Source of the DNA: Erysipelotrichaceae bacterium UBA4808
GTDB lineage: Bacteria > Bacillota_I > Bacilli_A > Erysipelotrichales > Erysipelotrichaceae
Assembly: GCA_002402585.1 (NCBI GenBank)
Contig: DHGC01000072.1
Coordinates: 4,713-17,476, forward strand
Direction: 5' to 3'
Length of the DNA stretch: 12,764 nucleotides
The notes beneath the pieces were generated by a model, which was given only the letters and a program-made list of their open reading frames with translations, did not search any database and was not told where the DNA came from. Shown in pieces: positions 6,072 through 12,764 of this stretch. The stretch's first letter is position 1, and each line of letters begins with the position of its first letter. The position numbers and the translations under genes are program-made.

Positions 6072-7510
6072 TAGCGCGGTCTCCCTACCAAGCGTCCTTT
6101 GCTTACAGCATATATATCATCAATCACCATCTGAAAGCTCACATCTCTTCCTTCCGCCTTAGCCCGTTCATCCAGTTTATTGCGATGAACATTTTTAAGT
6201 TCTTCACTAAATGGAAGGTAACCAAATTCATAGATACGCACCGCACCGTGATGATCACGGGCAGGGAGCACTTGATTGGCATTGCATTGCGCAGGTGCGA
6301 AGGGCACATCGATCAAACCTGCCTCAAAGCCACGAACAGCACTTAAGGCAAAATCATTCTCACCCAGTTTAAGGACTGCTTCTAGTATTGAATGTGTTTC
6401 ATCCTGAATGAAGCGCATTTCCTCTTGAATCAAAGGACTATCCACATTGTTTTGGTCCTTGAGCATCTGCGTCAACTGTTTTGTTGTTTTGAGCCCATTC
6501 GCATTGGCTTCAGCGGTCGGAACCCCAAAGGCTTCGTGCGGTGATTTCACAATGACTTTCGTTGCGCCTGCAAGAACGGCCGTCGCGGCACCCCAAGCAA
6601 TGACGCCATACGCTTGGGCTTCATCTTGTGGAAACCCCCCCATCCACTGATGGAAGACGGTGGTTACTTGGACATCCGTGTAACCAAAGCGATCCAAGTA
6701 TTCTTTTGTTAAGACTTTTAACGAACGAATAGCCGCAATATCCTGAGCTTGATTCCCACACTGTCCATAGCCCACGGTGATGCACTTACATCCTTGTTCC
6801 GCGGCTAAGAGTGCTTCTAGGATGGCAACACTGTGTGAGATGCATGGCGGAACCAAGGTACCGGTCAAAGGCCCAAAGGGTTCACGATTGATGCGTACAC
6901 CCATTTCTTCATAATAGCCAACGAGACGATCGACGTATTGCCAATCTCGTATTGTCTTTTCTAAGGAATAGTTTTTACCATAAGGAATGTTATAGGAGAT
7001 GCCTCCCCCTTCATACGAAGTGAAACCGCCTGCCAAGGTGATTTCAGCCAAGAGCCGTGCATCTGGTGTTCCATGTCTTACTTGAAGCGGAACTTTCAGT
7101 CCATCATTCAAGGATCGACAGAGGGCAACCCCATGATTGACAGCAGGAAAGCCATTAAGCAAAGATTTACCCGTTTTGATGCTTTCATCAATCCCGACTT
7201 GTGCTTCCACATAACGATTGTGACGTGTATAGCTGTCAATCGTTGTTGGGAGTAAATCCGCATGTCCTTCATCTTGAAGATGTTTGAGTAAAGCTAGGTG
7301 TTCCTGTGGTAATGCCACCCCTGCACGCGGTTGAATCAAGGTTTCACGTTCAAGATCCGCTTTTTTGAGTACACTCGAAAAACGCTTTGCATCCGGAATG
7401 TTTTTTTGATATTCGATCGCTTCTTCGAGATGGACATCTTTGCCCGTCGGCCATGCCTTCAACACTTCAGCACGTTCCGCCAGAAATACGTCTAATGCAA
7501 TTTTAGCCAT
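6071..7510 (-). CDS. glmE: Glutamate mutase epsilon (catalytic) subunit
   Basis: The 479-residue TIM-barrel subunit binds glutamate and, with GlmS and adenosylcobalamin, carries out the radical rearrangement of L-glutamate to 3-methylaspartate. The substrate 'arginine claw' is present as Arg62 (QPRAG), Arg96 (SYTRHNRY) and Arg145 (VRHGTPD). Glu167, Tyr173 and Tyr177 sit in SYEGGGISYNIPY. All are shifted by four from the clostridial numbering (Arg66, 100, 149; Glu171; Tyr177, 181), which matches the family length of 483. The gene overlaps glmL by 8 bases, with GGAG about 8 bases before the ATG, and shares one base with mal. It functions as an epsilon2-sigma2 complex in the cytosol. Confidence 0.98.
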   Translation of the reverse strand: MAKIALDVFLAERAEVLKAWPTGKDVHLEEAIEYQKNIPDAKRFSSVLKKADLERETLIQPRAGVALPQEHLALLKHLQDEGHADLLPTTIDSYTRHNRYVEAQVGIDESIKTGKSLLNGFPAVNHGVALCRSLNDGLKVPLQVRHGTPDARLLAEITLAGGFTSYEGGGISYNIPYGKNYSLEKTIRDWQYVDRLVGYYEEMGVRINREPFGPLTGTLVPPCISHSVAILEALLAAEQGCKCITVGYGQCGNQAQDIAAIRSLKVLTKEYLDRFGYTDVQVTTVFHQWMGGFPQDEAQAYGVIAWGAATAVLAGATKVIVKSPHEAFGVPTAEANANGLKTTKQLTQMLKDQNNVDSPLIQEEMRFIQDETHSILEAVLKLGENDFALSAVRGFEAGLIDVPFAPAQCNANQVLPARDHHGAVRIYEFGYLPFSEELKNVHRNKLDERAKAEGRDVSFQMVIDDIYAVSKGRLVGRPR

Positions 7511-8852
7511 GGTTTTTCTCCAAATGATGTTTCATTGTTTTAAGTGCCCAATCTGGATGTGTTTTGGCCAATAGGCCTAAACAACTCAAGATGTATTGTT
7601 TATCCAAACTGAATTCCAATCGTTGAGGCAATAGGATATCTACCTCTGTCTGTTTGACTTGATTCAAAATCTGCTCAGGATCATTCGCATATACGATGGG
7701 TCCACCGATACCAATCAAGGTCTTCACACTTCTTAGATCTTTTCCATATTGAATCGTCTCCAAGCCCATGGGGGTGTAAATCTGTTCTAAGCGACCGGCA
7801 TGACGTCGACTCGCGATTCTAACACAGCTTGCCGCAAGCTGTTCATCATAATGCGATTCACTTGAGCCATGGATTTCTTGGCTGATCTTTTCTACGTAAA
7901 GACATAAGTCTTGGTTTGATTGAAGCTCTGAATCCAGATCCAAGACGTGTTTCGCACTGATGCGTAAACCCAAATCCCCTTCAACCGATCGCTTGACAAG
8001 TGGTTCAATCAAACCTTTGATTTGAACACCAGAAGAAGATGCTTGACTGCTTGTCAGTGAATATACATCCGTAGTGGCGCCACCCACATCAACCGCCATC
8101 AAATCCCCTAAACCGGACTCATGTTTTGTCCCATAGGCCAATAAGCTCAACGCATCCAAAACACTGGCTGGTGTGGGCATGATGATGTCATGGACAACTG
8201 AAGAGAGTACACTCAGACCTTTTGCTTCGATGATCTGTTCAAGGAAACATGCACGTATCTGATCGCGTGCCGATTCGACGTTGAGGATACCATAACTTGG
8301 CATGACGTTCGCACTGATGTGTACATCCTGTTTGGCTTCGGATAGTATGTGATGGATCTCATCCTGACAGCTTTTATTCCCAGCATAAAGTATCGGGAGC
8401 TTGATGTTTAGTTTGGCGAGCTGTTTTGCGTTGTGCAAAACGACTTCTTCATTCCCACCATCGGTTCCACCACTGAGTAGAATGATGTCTGGTTTCAATG
8501 ACTCTATTTCTGTGAGTTCTTGAAGATTGAGCTTATGACTGTATGCACCCACAAGCTTCGCACCCGCATTGGCGCAAGCCATGCGTGCAGCCTTAAGGGT
8601 TAGATCTTCTACCAATCCAATCGCGACCATGCGCAAACCGCCTTTTGCGGAACTACACAGGCGCATACTTTCATGGTTGAAGTCTGGATAACTCATTTTC
8701 AATTGATTTAAGACATTTTGAATGCCTTCATTGATATCCGTGGATGCGGTTGTTGGAGCACTTGCCCAAGCTAAGATACCGACATGATCGGTATCCACCC
8801 AACATCCTTTGGTGTAAGTCGAGCCTACATCCATTAAACAAAAACGTGTCAT
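7503..8852 (-). CDS. glmL: MutL/GlmL, actin-fold ATPase of glutamate mutase
   Basis: The 449-residue protein belongs to the MutL family of the ASKHA (actin/Hsp70/sugar kinase) superfamily and is unrelated to DNA-repair MutL. It has the phosphate-1 loop MDVGSTYTKG (7-16), SGGTDGG (127-133), the phosphate-2 loop VDVGGATTD (254-262) and the adenosine motif GIGGP (381-385). The protein is encoded between the two mutase subunits in most methylaspartate operons and has been proposed to serve as chaperone or reactivator of the B12 enzyme; that role is not firmly proven. The start codon overlaps the glmS stop (ATGA, 4 bases). The nearest ribosome binding site (AGAGGAT) is about 12 bases away, so translation probably depends on coupling with glmS. 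Confidence 0.96.
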   Translation of the reverse strand: MTRFCLMDVGSTYTKGCWVDTDHVGILAWASAPTTASTDINEGIQNVLNQLKMSYPDFNHESMRLCSSAKGGLRMVAIGLVEDLTLKAARMACANAGAKLVGAYSHKLNLQELTEIESLKPDIILLSGGTDGGNEEVVLHNAKQLAKLNIKLPILYAGNKSCQDEIHHILSEAKQDVHISANVMPSYGILNVESARDQIRACFLEQIIEAKGLSVLSSVVHDIIMPTPASVLDALSLLAYGTKHESGLGDLMAVDVGGATTDVYSLTSSQASSSGVQIKGLIEPLVKRSVEGDLGLRISAKHVLDLDSELQSNQDLCLYVEKISQEIHGSSESHYDEQLAASCVRIASRRHAGRLEQIYTPMGLETIQYGKDLRSVKTLIGIGGPIVYANDPEQILNQVKQTEVDILLPQRLEFSLDKQYILSCLGLLAKTHPDWALKTMKHHLEKNHG

Positions 8853-9256
8853 GATTTCAATAGATCCTCTTTAAGACGTTCAATGCCTTCATTGATATCA
8901 CTGTTCGGTGGGAAGACACGGTGAAAGCCCATGGCTTTGAACTTGACTTCGACTTCATTGAAGTCCGTCTTACCGATGACAAGATTCCCTCCAATAAATA
9001 ACAAAACATGTCCATAGCCAGCCTCAATAAAAGAATCCCCCATGCCTCGGCAATCCAACTCCCCATGACCATAGAGACTTGAAACGATAACGGCTTTGGC
9101 ATTGGTCTCAATGACCGCATCCAAGAATTCCTGTTGGCTGACCATGACACCCAGATTGACGACATTGAACCCTGCTTGTTTCAATGCATATTCAATGATG
9201 CGATTCCCCACCGCATGCACATCTGCCCCAATGACTCCGATTACGACTGTTTCCAT
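8849..9256 (-). CDS. glmS: Glutamate mutase sigma (B12-binding) subunit
   Basis: This 135-residue protein is a single Rossmann-like cobalamin-binding domain. The base-off/His-on motif DxHxxG is present as Asp12-Val-His14-Ala-Val-Gly17; His14 supplies the lower cobalt ligand. The second and third motifs are SSLYGHGE (59-66) and IGGNL (88-92), which surround the dimethylbenzimidazole tail. It joins GlmE to form active glutamate mutase. A TAAGGAG site overlaps the stop of the preceding P-loop gene, 9 bases upstream. The symbol glmS is also used for glucosamine-6-phosphate synthase, which this is not; mutS is a synonym. Confidence 0.98.
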   Translation of the reverse strand: METVVIGVIGADVHAVGNRIIEYALKQAGFNVVNLGVMVSQQEFLDAVIETNAKAVIVSSLYGHGELDCRGMGDSFIEAGYGHVLLFIGGNLVIGKTDFNEVEVKFKAMGFHRVFPPNSDINEGIERLKEDLLKS

Positions 9257-9265
9257 AGTTGCTCC

Positions 9266-10186
9266 TTATTCCGCATAATGATTGATTTTATGAATATCAT
9301 GCACAACTTCTTTAGAGACCAAGCCAATTAATTGATAGACTTTTAAGTTATCATCATAGATCCATTGGTCTAAAATTCTGAAATGTTCAATTTGATCGGT
9401 ATTTTTGACATGTGTCCGTGGACCGGTGCAGTGTTGTGTGATGTTAGGCCCAATCTGAATATGTTCATAGTCGCGATAGGTAACAGGGAGGTGTTGATCG
9501 AGTAATGCACGTACTTTCTTTTCTAATTGTTTGAGTGAAACACGTGGCTTCTTAGTAAACCCTAAGATGAAACCATGTTTGACATCCCCATGTACATCAA
9601 TCTTGAGATGATATTCTTCTTCCAAAACATGGACCAAGCAGTCTTCAGCTGTATGTGCCATTCTTCGATATTGGATGGTTCGAAAGACCACATTTTTCAA
9701 TTCAGCTGGTTCAGGTCCAAATAACGTCGGACGTGCGATGATGATTTCTTCTCCGATACCAATCAGTAGATTAGCGTTTTGATGCAAATTATCGTACAAG
9801 GCATCAAAGTGCTCAACGATGACGCGTGAATTGTCCTTGAGTGCGGCTTGAATTGCTTCTACCAGTTCATACACTTGATGAAATGCCAATTCAAAGCGTG
9901 CATCCAAATGATATGAATGTGCGGTAAAGCGCGAACACCCATAATCCCGCATCAATGGACAGGGTCGGGTGTTGATACCATCATCATCATTGGTCAGCTC
10001 CAAGCCCGGAAACATGCCTTTGATAAACAAGGACTTCCCACTTCCTGCATCTCCAATCACACCAATGAGTTTATCGGTAGGTAAAAGATAACGTTGACTG
10101 ACTTGGTTCCCCAAGCTTTGCATGCGTTTCTTGCCCCTTGGGGCAAAGTAAGTGGCATAACGAAATTGATCGATATTAAGTGACAT
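9266..10186 (-). CDS. P-loop NTPase with alanyl-tRNA-synthetase-like SAD segment, first gene of glutamate mutase operon
   Basis: The 306-residue protein has a clear Walker A motif GDAGSGKS (45-52) and a Walker-B-like strand RVIVEHFD (121-128). The C-terminal third resembles the second additional domain of alanyl-tRNA synthetases and AlaX editing proteins: HTAEDCL (178-184) recalls HTAxHLL, and CTGPRTHVKNTDQIEHFRIL (253-272) recalls CGGTHVxNTxxIGxFKI. Two departures from the zinc site are visible: the second His of HxxxH is Asp182, and Cys253-His259 are two residues further apart than in CxxxH. I believe databases call such proteins 'alanine-tRNA synthetase second additional domain-containing'. 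No function is established. As first gene of the mutase operon, 9 bases before glmS, it may assist the B12 enzyme (as MeaB GTPases do for other mutases) or act on tRNA or amino acids; both are guesses. No NKxD motif of GTPases is seen. AAAGGAG lies 5 bases before the ATG, directly after a hairpin. Confidence 0.8.
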   Translation of the reverse strand: MSLNIDQFRYATYFAPRGKKRMQSLGNQVSQRYLLPTDKLIGVIGDAGSGKSLFIKGMFPGLELTNDDDGINTRPCPLMRDYGCSRFTAHSYHLDARFELAFHQVYELVEAIQAALKDNSRVIVEHFDALYDNLHQNANLLIGIGEEIIIARPTLFGPEPAELKNVVFRTIQYRRMAHTAEDCLVHVLEEEYHLKIDVHGDVKHGFILGFTKKPRVSLKQLEKKVRALLDQHLPVTYRDYEHIQIGPNITQHCTGPRTHVKNTDQIEHFRILDQWIYDDNLKVYQLIGLVSKEVVHDIHKINHYAE

Positions 10187-10197
10187 TGGACTCCTTT

Positions 10198-10222
10198 AAA
10201 AAAGATGCCCTAAAAGGACATC
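10198..10222 (-). terminator. Terminator-like hairpin abutting the first operon gene
   Basis: On the minus strand GATGTCC, loop TTTTA and GGGCATC form a 7-bp stem (one G-U pair) followed by six T. The T-run runs straight into AAAGGAG, the ribosome binding site of the gene starting at 10186. It may end the fumarase-malic enzyme transcript, about 100 bases after the malic enzyme stop, or act as an attenuator controlling read-through into the mutase operon. Confidence 0.65.
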
Positions 10223-10282
10223 GTATTGTACATCATAGTTTTTTTAATAGATGAAGACATTCGTTTGGCATGGATGAGTGGT

Positions 10283-10313
10283 TCTATAGTTCTAGTCTAC
10301 ACTATTATGTAAA
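10283..10313 (-). promoter_or_regulatory. Weak candidate promoter for the glutamate mutase operon
   Basis: TTTACA (10313-10308) and TATAGA (10288-10283) are spaced by 19 bp on the minus strand, just after the malic enzyme stop. Spacing is long and the match is partial. A start here would give a leader of roughly 90 bases containing the hairpin at 10222-10198. No other convincing promoter was found in the 131-bp gap 10187-10317. Confidence 0.3.
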
Positions 10314-10317
10314 TAAA

Positions 10318-11478
10318 TTAAAGCGCTTTCAGAGCCTCTTCTTCAACCGCTTTCGCAACCGCATTCGCAACACGGGGATCAAAAACAGAAGGGATGATGT
10401 AGTCATCGGATAATTCATCGAAGGACACAAGTGTTGCGATGGCTTGCGCTGCGCTGATTTTCATAGACTCCGTTATCTGCTTCGCTCGACAGCTTAAGGC
10501 ACCCTTGAAGATCCCTGGAAAAACAAGCACATTGTTTATCTGATTCGGATAATCTGAACGGCCTGTTGCCACGACCCTCGCCCCTGCGTCTTTTGCGCTG
10601 TGATAATCAATTTCAGGTTCAGGATTGGCCAAGGCAAAAATGATCGCATCCTTGTTCATCGACTTTACCATGTCTGAATTGAGTAAGCGTGGTGCTGAAA
10701 CACCGATAAAGACATCTGCCCCTACTAAAGCTTCTGCTAAGCTTATGTCTTTTTGTTCAGGATTGGTGAATTCCGAAAGCTCTTTCGTTAAGAAATCATG
10801 TTTATCATCATTTAGGATGATGCCTTCTTTTCGGAATGCAACGATATTTTTAACGCCCAAATTTTTAAGCATGAACAATATCGCACTGCCCGCCGCACCT
10901 GCACCACTCACAACAAGTTTGATTGAGGACATCTCTTTGTTTACCAATTTCAACGCATTGATCAATGCGGCGGCGACTACGATAGCGGTCCCATGTTGGT
11001 CATCATGAAAGACAGGGATATCCAATTGAGTTTTGAGTGCACGTTCAATCTGAACACAACGTGGTGCAGAAATATCCTCTAGATTGATGCCCCCAAAACT
11101 AGGGGCTAAGGCTCTAATGATTTGAATGAGTTCATCCGGATCTTTTGTATCCAAAGCAATGGGAATCGCATCAATACCTGCAAATGCCTTAAAAAGGGCA
11201 CATTTACCTTCCATGACGGGTAGACTTGCTTTCGGCCCAAGATCGCCTAAACCTAAAACCGCGGTCCCATCGGTGATGACCGCAACCGTATTTCCAACCC
11301 AGGTATAGTCATACACTTTTTCAGGATTCTGATAAATTGCTCGACAAGGTTCAGCGACACCCGGTGTATATGCGATACTAAGTTCATCACGATTGCTCAT
11401 GGGTGAGTTGACTTCAATGCGTAATTTACCTTTCCACAAGGCATGTGCTTCAAGTGCTTTTTGATAGATATCTGACAT
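10318..11478 (-). CDS. Malic enzyme (oxaloacetate-decarboxylating malate dehydrogenase), short bacterial type
   Basis: The 386-residue cytosolic enzyme decarboxylates malate to pyruvate and CO2 with reduction of NAD(P). Visible motifs are SIAYTPGVAEPC (34-45) with catalytic Tyr37, TDGTAVLGLGDLGP (69-82), Lys92 in EGKCALFK, the metal ligands Glu134-Asp135 (NLEDIS) and Asp159 (FHDDQHGT), the Rossmann loop SGAGAAGSA (191-199) and FALANPEPE (281-289). Where relatives commonly read DRKG at the end of the second Rossmann strand, this protein reads Phe215-Arg-Lys-Glu-Gly, so the usual acidic ribose ligand is missing; coenzyme choice cannot be predicted safely. The start at 11478 is chosen because AAGGAG lies 5 bases upstream and the ATG is one base after the upstream stop; an ATG at 11538 would extend it by 20 unrelated residues inside the hydratase beta gene. 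It is the last gene of the hydratase-malic enzyme group. Confidence 0.95.
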   Translation of the reverse strand: MSDIYQKALEAHALWKGKLRIEVNSPMSNRDELSIAYTPGVAEPCRAIYQNPEKVYDYTWVGNTVAVITDGTAVLGLGDLGPKASLPVMEGKCALFKAFAGIDAIPIALDTKDPDELIQIIRALAPSFGGINLEDISAPRCVQIERALKTQLDIPVFHDDQHGTAIVVAAALINALKLVNKEMSSIKLVVSGAGAAGSAILFMLKNLGVKNIVAFRKEGIILNDDKHDFLTKELSEFTNPEQKDISLAEALVGADVFIGVSAPRLLNSDMVKSMNKDAIIFALANPEPEIDYHSAKDAGARVVATGRSDYPNQINNVLVFPGIFKGALSCRAKQITESMKISAAQAIATLVSFDELSDDYIIPSVFDPRVANAVAKAVEEEALKAL

Positions 11479-11479
11479 T

Positions 11480-12031
11480 TTACTCCTTACGATACTTGGC
11501 TTGTTCAATCTGATACAAGTCATTTCCATATGCATCAATGGCTACGACAACCGGAAAATCTTCAATCCAGAAGCGATGAATAGCCTCTGTTCCTAAATCC
11601 TCATACGCTAAGACTTCACTTTTGATAATGGTTTGAGCGATCAATGCACCTAAACCACCGATTGCCGCAAAATAGACGGCCTTATTGCGAACCAAAGCGT
11701 CAATGACACTTTGACTGCGATCACCTTTACCGATGATGCCCTTTAGCCCCGCATCCAATAAAGCTGGTGTGAACGGATCCATCCGATAGCTGGATGTTGG
11801 ACCTGCAGAACCAACCGAATGATTGGGACTTGCGGGTGCTGGTCCGACATAATAGATGACTTCTCCCATCATCTCAATGGGTAAAATCTCACCCTTTTCA
11901 AGTGTTTGAATCAGTCGTTGGTGCGCCGCATCCCTGCCTGTAAGCAAAGATCCCGATAATAAGACCGTATCCCCTGCACGCAAACTTAAAATTGTTTCCT
12001 CAGATAGTGGTAACTGAATTTTCTTTTCCAT
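11480..12031 (-). CDS. Class I fumarase-type hydratase, beta subunit (fumarase or mesaconase)
   Basis: This 183-residue protein corresponds to the C-terminal domain of class I Fe-S fumarases and L-tartrate dehydratases. It shows the conserved blocks TGRDAAHQRL (31-40), YYVGPAPA (60-67), GSAGPTSSYRMD (74-85), KGDRS (102-106) and IGGLGALIA (124-132). The domain supplies substrate-binding residues to the 4Fe-4S site of the alpha subunit. Substrates may be fumarate/malate or mesaconate/citramalate; class I fumarases are known to hydrate mesaconate too. The ATG at 12031 shares one base with the alpha stop (TAATG), with GGAAGGTG upstream; an ATG at 12067 would add 12 residues out of register with the family. 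The gene ends one base before the malic enzyme start. Confidence 0.93.
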   Translation of the reverse strand: MEKKIQLPLSEETILSLRAGDTVLLSGSLLTGRDAAHQRLIQTLEKGEILPIEMMGEVIYYVGPAPASPNHSVGSAGPTSSYRMDPFTPALLDAGLKGIIGKGDRSQSVIDALVRNKAVYFAAIGGLGALIAQTIIKSEVLAYEDLGTEAIHRFWIEDFPVVVAIDAYGNDLYQIEQAKYRKE

Positions 12032-12764
12032 TATAAAACACCTTCCGCATGCCGAGACGCATGGCAACTGATATTGATCGCGACTGGAATGGATGCGATG
12101 TGCGTTGGATGTTGCTCAATGTTTATGGCGAGAACAGTGGTACTCCCACCCATACCTGCTGGCCCAATGCCTAAGCGATTGGCTTGATTAAGCAGTTCTT
12201 TCTCAAGTTCAAAATAACGTGTATCTAAGTTAGGATGATCCGGACCACGCAAGACCGCACGTTTTGCGATCAAAGCAGCTTGTTCAAAGGTGCCACCGAT
12301 GCCGACTCCGACAATCATGGGTGGACAAGCATTAGGGCCTGCTTTTTCAATGGTTTCAATGATGAAGCGTTTGACACCTTCAATTCCAACCGAGGGGGCA
12401 AAGAGTTTAAGTGTACTCATGTTTTCACTGCCAAAACCTTTTGGCATGACTTTAATCGAAACTTCATCTCCCGGAATGATTCGAACATGAATGATGGCCG
12501 GGGTATTGTCTTGTGTATTCTTACGATCAAACAAGGGATCGGACACAACAGACTTTCTTAAATACCCTTCTTTATACGCTTGACGAACACCCTCATGAAT
12601 GGCTTCATTGAAGTCGCCCCCTTCAAAATGAACATCCTGGCCGATGTCGATGAATACAACAGAAACCCCTGTATCTTGACAGATTGCAATCTTCTCACGT
12701 TTCGCATATTCATCGTTCGCAATGATCTTAGCGAGTACATTCTTACCAATTGGAGAAGCTTCTG
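12031..12764 (-). CDS. Class I fumarase-type hydratase, alpha subunit (5' end outside window)
   Basis: The frame is open from the window edge to the TAA at 12033-12031, giving 243 residues; compared with a usual alpha length near 280, perhaps 35-40 N-terminal residues are missing. The three expected cluster cysteines are present: one in AICQDTG near the visible N-terminus, one in NACPPMIVGVGIGG, and one in ISCHASRHAEGVL near the C-terminus. FEGGDFNEAIHEGVRQAY and SDPLFDRKNTQDNTPA are further family blocks. The oxygen-sensitive 4Fe-4S hydratase fits an anaerobe. A GTG at 12546 is internal, not a start. The direction and close spacing place alpha, beta and malic enzyme in one operon that points into the glutamate mutase genes. 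Confidence 0.95.
   Translation of the reverse strand, partial: EASPIGKNVLAKIIANDEYAKREKIAICQDTGVSVVFIDIGQDVHFEGGDFNEAIHEGVRQAYKEGYLRKSVVSDPLFDRKNTQDNTPAIIHVRIIPGDEVSIKVMPKGFGSENMSTLKLFAPSVGIEGVKRFIIETIEKAGPNACPPMIVGVGIGGTFEQAALIAKRAVLRGPDHPNLDTRYFELEKELLNQANRLGIGPAGMGGSTTVLAINIEQHPTHIASIPVAINISCHASRHAEGVL

Noticed and set aside
7503..8852. GlmL as DNA mismatch-repair MutL and glmS as glucosamine-6-phosphate synthase, from the shared names.
   Set aside because: The proteins have actin-fold ATPase and B12-binding motifs respectively; the names are only homonyms.
10187..10317. Possible cobalamin riboswitch upstream of the B12-dependent mutase operon (an ACCACTCAT stretch recalls part of a B12 box).
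   Set aside because: The gap is 131 bp, too short for a full cobalamin riboswitch, and no conserved core was recognisable.
10187..10317. T-box leader, considered because the downstream protein resembles an alanyl-tRNA synthetase domain and a terminator is present.
   Set aside because: The AGGGUGGNACCGCG T-box core and a specifier stem are absent.
10625..11008. Open plus-strand frame of 127 codons.
   Set aside because: It lies wholly antisense to the malic enzyme and has no family resemblance; the malic enzyme motifs are on the minus strand.

Overview
This window looks like a chromosomal stretch of a low-to-moderate GC, Gram-positive anaerobe (Bacillota, perhaps Clostridia or Erysipelotrichia) that ferments glutamate by the coenzyme-B12-dependent methylaspartate route. 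The grounds are strong AAGGAG-type ribosome binding sites, tightly overlapping operonic genes and a complete glutamate mutase / methylaspartate ammonia-lyase gene set. The exact genus cannot be read from the sequence.

Layout. At the left, a HAD-family Cof-type phosphatase (partial, 1-729, minus) is transcribed away from an RpiR/SIS transcription regulator (770-1636, plus). A 214-bp gap rich in inverted repeats follows, then an AT-rich block with a Fic-domain protein (1851-3032, minus). Its upstream region carries three 20-bp iterons at an exact 34-bp period. From 10186 down to 3159 (minus) runs a seven-gene operon: a P-loop protein with an alanyl-tRNA-synthetase-like SAD segment, glmS, glmL and glmE (glutamate mutase sigma subunit, MutL-type ATPase, epsilon subunit), mal (methylaspartate ammonia-lyase), an AtuA/DUF1446 protein and a DUF4387 protein. 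It ends in a hairpin terminator with a GNRA loop. Upstream and co-oriented are a short malic enzyme (10318-11478) and the beta (11480-12031) and alpha (12031 to beyond the window end) subunits of a class I Fe-S fumarase-type hydratase.

How the genes work together. GlmS and GlmE convert L-glutamate to (2S,3S)-3-methylaspartate, and GlmL is the associated actin-fold ATPase. Mal removes ammonia to give mesaconate. The next step, hydration of mesaconate to citramalate, needs a class I fumarase-like Fe-S hydratase, and the two-subunit enzyme just upstream is a credible candidate. No citramalate lyase is visible. The AtuA/DUF1446-DUF4387 pair, translationally coupled to mal, is the least understood part of the pathway cluster. 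The malic enzyme would turn malate into pyruvate.

Most notable for follow-up: the P-loop/SAD protein heading the mutase operon, with a terminator-like hairpin directly against its ribosome binding site; the exact 34-bp iteron array over the fic promoter; the AtuA/DUF4387 pair; and interleaved inverted repeats downstream of rpiR.
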